DNA from: Candidatus Mediterraneibacter faecavium
GTDB taxonomy: Bacteria; Bacillota; Clostridia; Lachnospirales; Lachnospiraceae
Direction: 5' to 3'
DNA length: 64,000 bases
NCBI GenBank assembly: GCA_019119995.1
Contig: DWVY01000056.1
Span: forward strand, 1 to 64,000
The notes under the pieces are model-generated. The model worked only from the letters and a program-made list of their open reading frames with translations. It did no database searches and was not told the origin of the DNA. The translations under genes were made by a program, and so were the position numbers. The number at the start of each line of letters is the position of its first letter. Within the stretch, counting starts at the first letter, position 1. This document shows positions 60,862-64,000 of the stretch, one piece after another.

Positions 60862-63577
60862 CCTGAGGACAGAATACCGTGAGAACCCGATCGGGCTCGC
60901 AGTCAAAAGCCCGCGCTTTTCCTGGAAGATGCGGACGGACGAGAAGAACACAGTCCAGAATATTTACCGGATCGAAGTGACGGACAACGGGAAGACTGTG
61001 TGGGATACCGGGATGCAGGAGAGCAGGGACTCCGTGCTCGTTCCGTATGAGGGCGAGTTGCTTTGTGACGAGACGCTTTACACTGTGAAAGTGACCGTAT
61101 GGGATAACTACGGACGGGCGGGCAGCGCTGAGACGACTTTTGAGACAGGAGTCTTCGACCCACAGACATTCCGGGCAGAGATGATCACCCATGATTTTGA
61201 GCAGGAGGAGACAGCCTGTCCGGTTTTCTATATGAATATTCTATTGAAAGGCGATGTGAAAAAAGCACGCCTCTACGCGACGGCACAGGGCGTCTATGAA
61301 TTCGCCGTAAACGGCGTGAAAGCCGGAGAGGACCGGATGACGCCGGGGTGGACCAGCTACCACAACCGTCTCCAGTACCAGATCTATGATGTGACGGAGC
61401 AGATAAAGAGCGGGGAGAACCTGCTGGAGATGACGGTCGGTAACGGCTGGTACAAGGGCATCCTTGGATTTATGTGCACCCCGGATATCTACGGCGACCG
61501 GGTGGGCGCATTTGCGGAGCTGCATATTACATACGAAGACGGCGGAATCGAAGTTATCGGTACGGATGAGAACTGGGGCGTGCGCACCGGCGAGATCCGT
61601 TACAGCGAGATCTATATGGGCGAGACCATCGATACGGACGCCCCGCAGATCCGGGAAGGAAATGTCTCTGTCAAAGACTTTGACAAGAGCATCCTGACCG
61701 CACAGGAAAACGAGCCGGTCCGCATCACGGAGCGTATCCCGGCGAAAGAACTGATCGTGACCCCGAAGGGAGAGCGTCTGGTGGACTTCGGGCAGAATAT
61801 CACCGGACTGGCAGAAATCCGCATCAAAGGATATAAGGGACAGAAGATTACGATCCGGCACGCAGAGGTACTTGACAAGGACGGCAACTTTTATCCCGAG
61901 ACGCTGCGCCAGGCGAAATCCATCGACACCTATATCTGCAACGGGGAAGATCAGGTCTTCCTGCCACACTTTACGTTCCACGGGTTCCGCTATATCTGCG
62001 TGGAGGGAATAGATGAGATGAAGCCGGAGATGTTCACAGCCTGCGTGATGCACTCTGATATGGAGAGCATCGGATCCTTCCATACGTCCAACAAAAAGAT
62101 CAACCAGCTCCAGAGCAATATTTCCTGGGGCATGCGGGACAACTTCCTCGATATCCCCACCGACTGCCCGCAGAGGGACGAGCGCCTCGGATGGACGGGC
62201 GACGCCCAGGTATTCTCCTGGACGGCTTCCTATCTTCGCAACACCGCGCTTTTCTTCAGCAAATGGATGCGGGATATGTTTGCTGAGTCCTCTCTGGAAA
62301 AGGGCGTGCCCCATGTCGTGCCGGATATCCTCGGCTCCTACAGTTCCTCTGCATGGAGCGACGCGGCGGTCATCATCCCCTGGGTCGTCTATCAGACATA
62401 CGGGGATACACGGATCCTGGAAGAAAACTGGAAATGTATGCACGAGTGGGTGGATTACATTACGAACAACTGCGAGGAGAACGGTCTGTGGATGACCGGA
62501 TTCCAGTACGGCGACTGGCTGGCGCTTGACAAAGAGGAGAGCGCAGACCGCACCGGCGCGACGGACAAATATATGATCGCCAACGCCTATTATCTGTATG
62601 TGACGGATCTGGTAAAGCAGACGGCGGAAGTGCTGGGGTATGAGGATGACGCGGCAAAATATGCGTCCCTGTACGAGAAGACACTGGATGCATTCCGGAG
62701 AGAATACTATACGGAAACAGGCCGGATCGTCAGCGAGACCCAGACCGGCTGCATCCTTGCCCTGTATTTCAATCTGGCTAGGGAGAATGACCGCGGCAGA
62801 ATCCTGAAGACGCTGCTCACCAATATCGAGAACCACAAGAACCATCTGGCGACCGGATTTGTGGGAACGCCGTACATCTGCCACGCACTTTCCGAGAACG
62901 GAGCTCACGACATGGCCTGCACCCTGCTTATGAGGGAAGACTATCCGTCCTGGCTGTACGCGGTCAACATGGGTGCGACGACCATCTGGGAGCGGTGGAA
63001 TTCCATCAAGCCGGACGGCACGTTCGATGAGTCGGGCATGAACTCCCTGAACCATTACGCGTACGGATCCATCGGCGACTGGATGTACCGCAAGGCGGCA
63101 GGCATCAACCAGTTGGAGCCGGGGTATAAGAAGATCCTGATAAAACCGATGTTTGTGAAAGGCATAGAGGAGGCGGAAGGAACTTTTGAATCCCCGTACG
63201 GTAAGATCGTCAGCGGATATTCCTGTAAAGACGGGAAGATACATATCCATGCAGAAATCCCTGCCAACACGACGGCGGTGATCGTCCTGCCGGAGAAAGG
63301 TGAAAAAATTGAAGTCGGTTCCGGCGTCTACGACTATGAATATGATACCGGGACAAGCTTGAAGACCCTGCGCTTCAGTATGGACAGCACGCTCTCTGAG
63401 ATCGTGGCAGAGCCTCTGGCAGTGCAGATGTTCAACCAGTTCGCGCCGGGCATGCTGGACGGCCCGATGGTGCAGATGGCGATGCAGATGACCCTCGCCG
63501 AGATGCTGGGCGCGGCGCCGGATGCAAGGCCCATGTTCGAGGCGGTCGTGAATGCGCTGAACGCGCAGGAGGAGTAG
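60848..63577 (+). CDS. GH78 alpha-L-rhamnosidase, cytosolic, with C-terminal helical tail
   Basis: This 909-aa protein has N-terminal beta domains (SPRFSWKMRTDEKNTVQNIY, then WTSYHNRLQYQIYDVTEQI), the (alpha/alpha)6 catalytic barrel with DIPTDCPQRDERLGWTGDAQ and a C-terminal beta domain. It releases terminal rhamnose from plant glycosides or pectin fragments. No signal peptide. After the normal GH78 end it adds about 66 residues (STLSEIVAEPLAVQMFNQFA to FEAVVNALNAQEE) that match the tail of the GH3 enzyme. Its start overlaps the GH43 gene, and the next GH78 begins 5 bp after it. Confidence 0.94.
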   Translation: MKIYDLRTEYRENPIGLAVKSPRFSWKMRTDEKNTVQNIYRIEVTDNGKTVWDTGMQESRDSVLVPYEGELLCDETLYTVKVTVWDNYGRAGSAETTFETGVFDPQTFRAEMITHDFEQEETACPVFYMNILLKGDVKKARLYATAQGVYEFAVNGVKAGEDRMTPGWTSYHNRLQYQIYDVTEQIKSGENLLEMTVGNGWYKGILGFMCTPDIYGDRVGAFAELHITYEDGGIEVIGTDENWGVRTGEIRYSEIYMGETIDTDAPQIREGNVSVKDFDKSILTAQENEPVRITERIPAKELIVTPKGERLVDFGQNITGLAEIRIKGYKGQKITIRHAEVLDKDGNFYPETLRQAKSIDTYICNGEDQVFLPHFTFHGFRYICVEGIDEMKPEMFTACVMHSDMESIGSFHTSNKKINQLQSNISWGMRDNFLDIPTDCPQRDERLGWTGDAQVFSWTASYLRNTALFFSKWMRDMFAESSLEKGVPHVVPDILGSYSSSAWSDAAVIIPWVVYQTYGDTRILEENWKCMHEWVDYITNNCEENGLWMTGFQYGDWLALDKEESADRTGATDKYMIANAYYLYVTDLVKQTAEVLGYEDDAAKYASLYEKTLDAFRREYYTETGRIVSETQTGCILALYFNLARENDRGRILKTLLTNIENHKNHLATGFVGTPYICHALSENGAHDMACTLLMREDYPSWLYAVNMGATTIWERWNSIKPDGTFDESGMNSLNHYAYGSIGDWMYRKAAGINQLEPGYKKILIKPMFVKGIEEAEGTFESPYGKIVSGYSCKDGKIHIHAEIPANTTAVIVLPEKGEKIEVGSGVYDYEYDTGTSLKTLRFSMDSTLSEIVAEPLAVQMFNQFAPGMLDGPMVQMAMQMTLAEMLGAAPDARPMFEAVVNALNAQEE

Positions 63578-63581
63578 GAAA

Positions 63582-64000
63582 ATGAAGATTGCAAATATCA
63601 CATGCGAGCGCGTCCATACGCCTCTGGCGGTGACGAACCGCCACCCCAGATTTTCATGGGAAATTACATCAGACGAAAAAGATGTGCTCCAGAGCGCATA
63701 TCAGATTATTGTAAAGGATCACACAGGCGCCCTTGTCTGGGACAGCGGGAAGGCACAGAGCCGGGAAACTGTCGATATCATGTACGCCGGTGCGCCGCTT
63801 GTATCTTCCGGCAGATATGTGTATCAGATCACGGTCTGGGACAACCACGGCAATGAAGCGGTAAGCGAAGAGGAACGCTTTGAGACAGCGCTTCTCGACA
63901 GCGCGGACTGGAAGGCGCAGTGGATCGAGCCGTCAGAGCCTCTCCCCCAGCTTGCGGAGAATCCGCTGCCGAAAGCACAGGCAATCTGGGGCGAGTGTAT
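63582..64000 (+). CDS. Second GH78 alpha-L-rhamnosidase, N-terminal part (3' end outside window)
   Basis: The frame is open from the ATG at 63582, 5 bp after the previous stop and preceded by AGGAGGAG inside that gene, to the window end. The 139 visible residues match the first beta domain of the preceding enzyme: HPRFSWEITSDEKDVLQSAY, WDSGKAQSRETVDIMYAG, YVYQITVWDNHGNEAVSEEE. It then enters the inter-domain linker (SADWKAQWIEP). This is a tandem but diverged paralogue, suggesting two rhamnose linkages are cleaved. Whether it has the helical tail cannot be seen. Confidence 0.9.
   Translation, partial: MKIANITCERVHTPLAVTNRHPRFSWEITSDEKDVLQSAYQIIVKDHTGALVWDSGKAQSRETVDIMYAGAPLVSSGRYVYQITVWDNHGNEAVSEEERFETALLDSADWKAQWIEPSEPLPQLAENPLPKAQAIWGEC

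Noticed and set aside
61241-63601. A 786-codon open frame on the minus strand, antisense to the GH78 gene
   Set aside because: It lies wholly within a gene with clear homology, and its product has no recognisable motif and an odd His/Arg/Val-rich composition typical of antisense frames in GC-balanced genes.

Overview
The window looks like chromosome of a Gram-positive gut anaerobe of the Lachnospiraceae (Clostridia). The evidence is strong AGGAGG ribosome-binding sites, sigma-A type promoters, a stand-alone Spo0A C-terminal domain, a Mn-dependent CBS/DRTGG pyrophosphatase, DUF3737 and GPH-type sugar uptake with cytosolic glycosidases. I cannot name the genus. No phage, plasmid, intact insertion sequence or CRISPR array was seen. 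The mobile-looking DNA is short palindromic repeats with no protein of their own.

1-12.2 kb: the tail of a Fur-family regulator is followed by a four-gene ATGA-coupled operon (DUF454 protein, 66-aa protein, two CydDC-like ABC half-exporters). It starts behind a palindromic operator that recurs almost exactly in front of a DUF2325 gene at 10.9 kb, suggesting one metal-responsive regulon. Between these lie two operons around a LysR regulator. One is an SDR plus alpha/beta hydrolase with gene debris at both ends; the other is a 75-aa protein, DUF3737 and a MalY-like lyase. Their promoters share a roughly 34-bp block at identical spacing from the -35 box. An AbiE pair follows with an intact antitoxin and a collapsed toxin gene.

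12.2-26.1 kb: glycogen debranching enzyme; a NarL-type two-component system divergent from an ABC-2 exporter, with repeated GTGACA half-sites between them; an amidophosphoribosyltransferase-like protein lacking the N-terminal cysteine; a MATE exporter; a Mrp-type Fe-S carrier ATPase; an esterase; and a histidine phosphatase.

26.1-49.8 kb: Spo0A-C protein with paired GTCGAA boxes, tRNA-Ser(CGA), ABC-F ATPase, patatin, polyphosphate kinase, aldose epimerase, topoisomerase III, a left-handed beta-helix protein, an ABC exporter, methylglyoxal synthase, a Na+/solute symporter, a 0.7-kb gap with a large palindrome, an S1-domain protein, pyrophosphatase, flavin reductase, threonine aldolase, an ECF sigma/anti-sigma pair, a RelBE-type toxin-antitoxin pair and enolase.

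49.8-64 kb: an AAA/PD-(D/E)XK protein, a MATE exporter, an esterase, then a glycan-use cluster: AraC regulator divergent from GH3, GPH symporter, GH43, GH78 and a second GH78 cut by the window end. None of these enzymes has a signal peptide. Small rhamnose-containing plant glycosides or pectin fragments are therefore probably imported by the symporter and split in the cytosol. The GH3 and first GH78 enzymes, otherwise unrelated, end in the same helical tail; this is the most unusual protein feature in the window.
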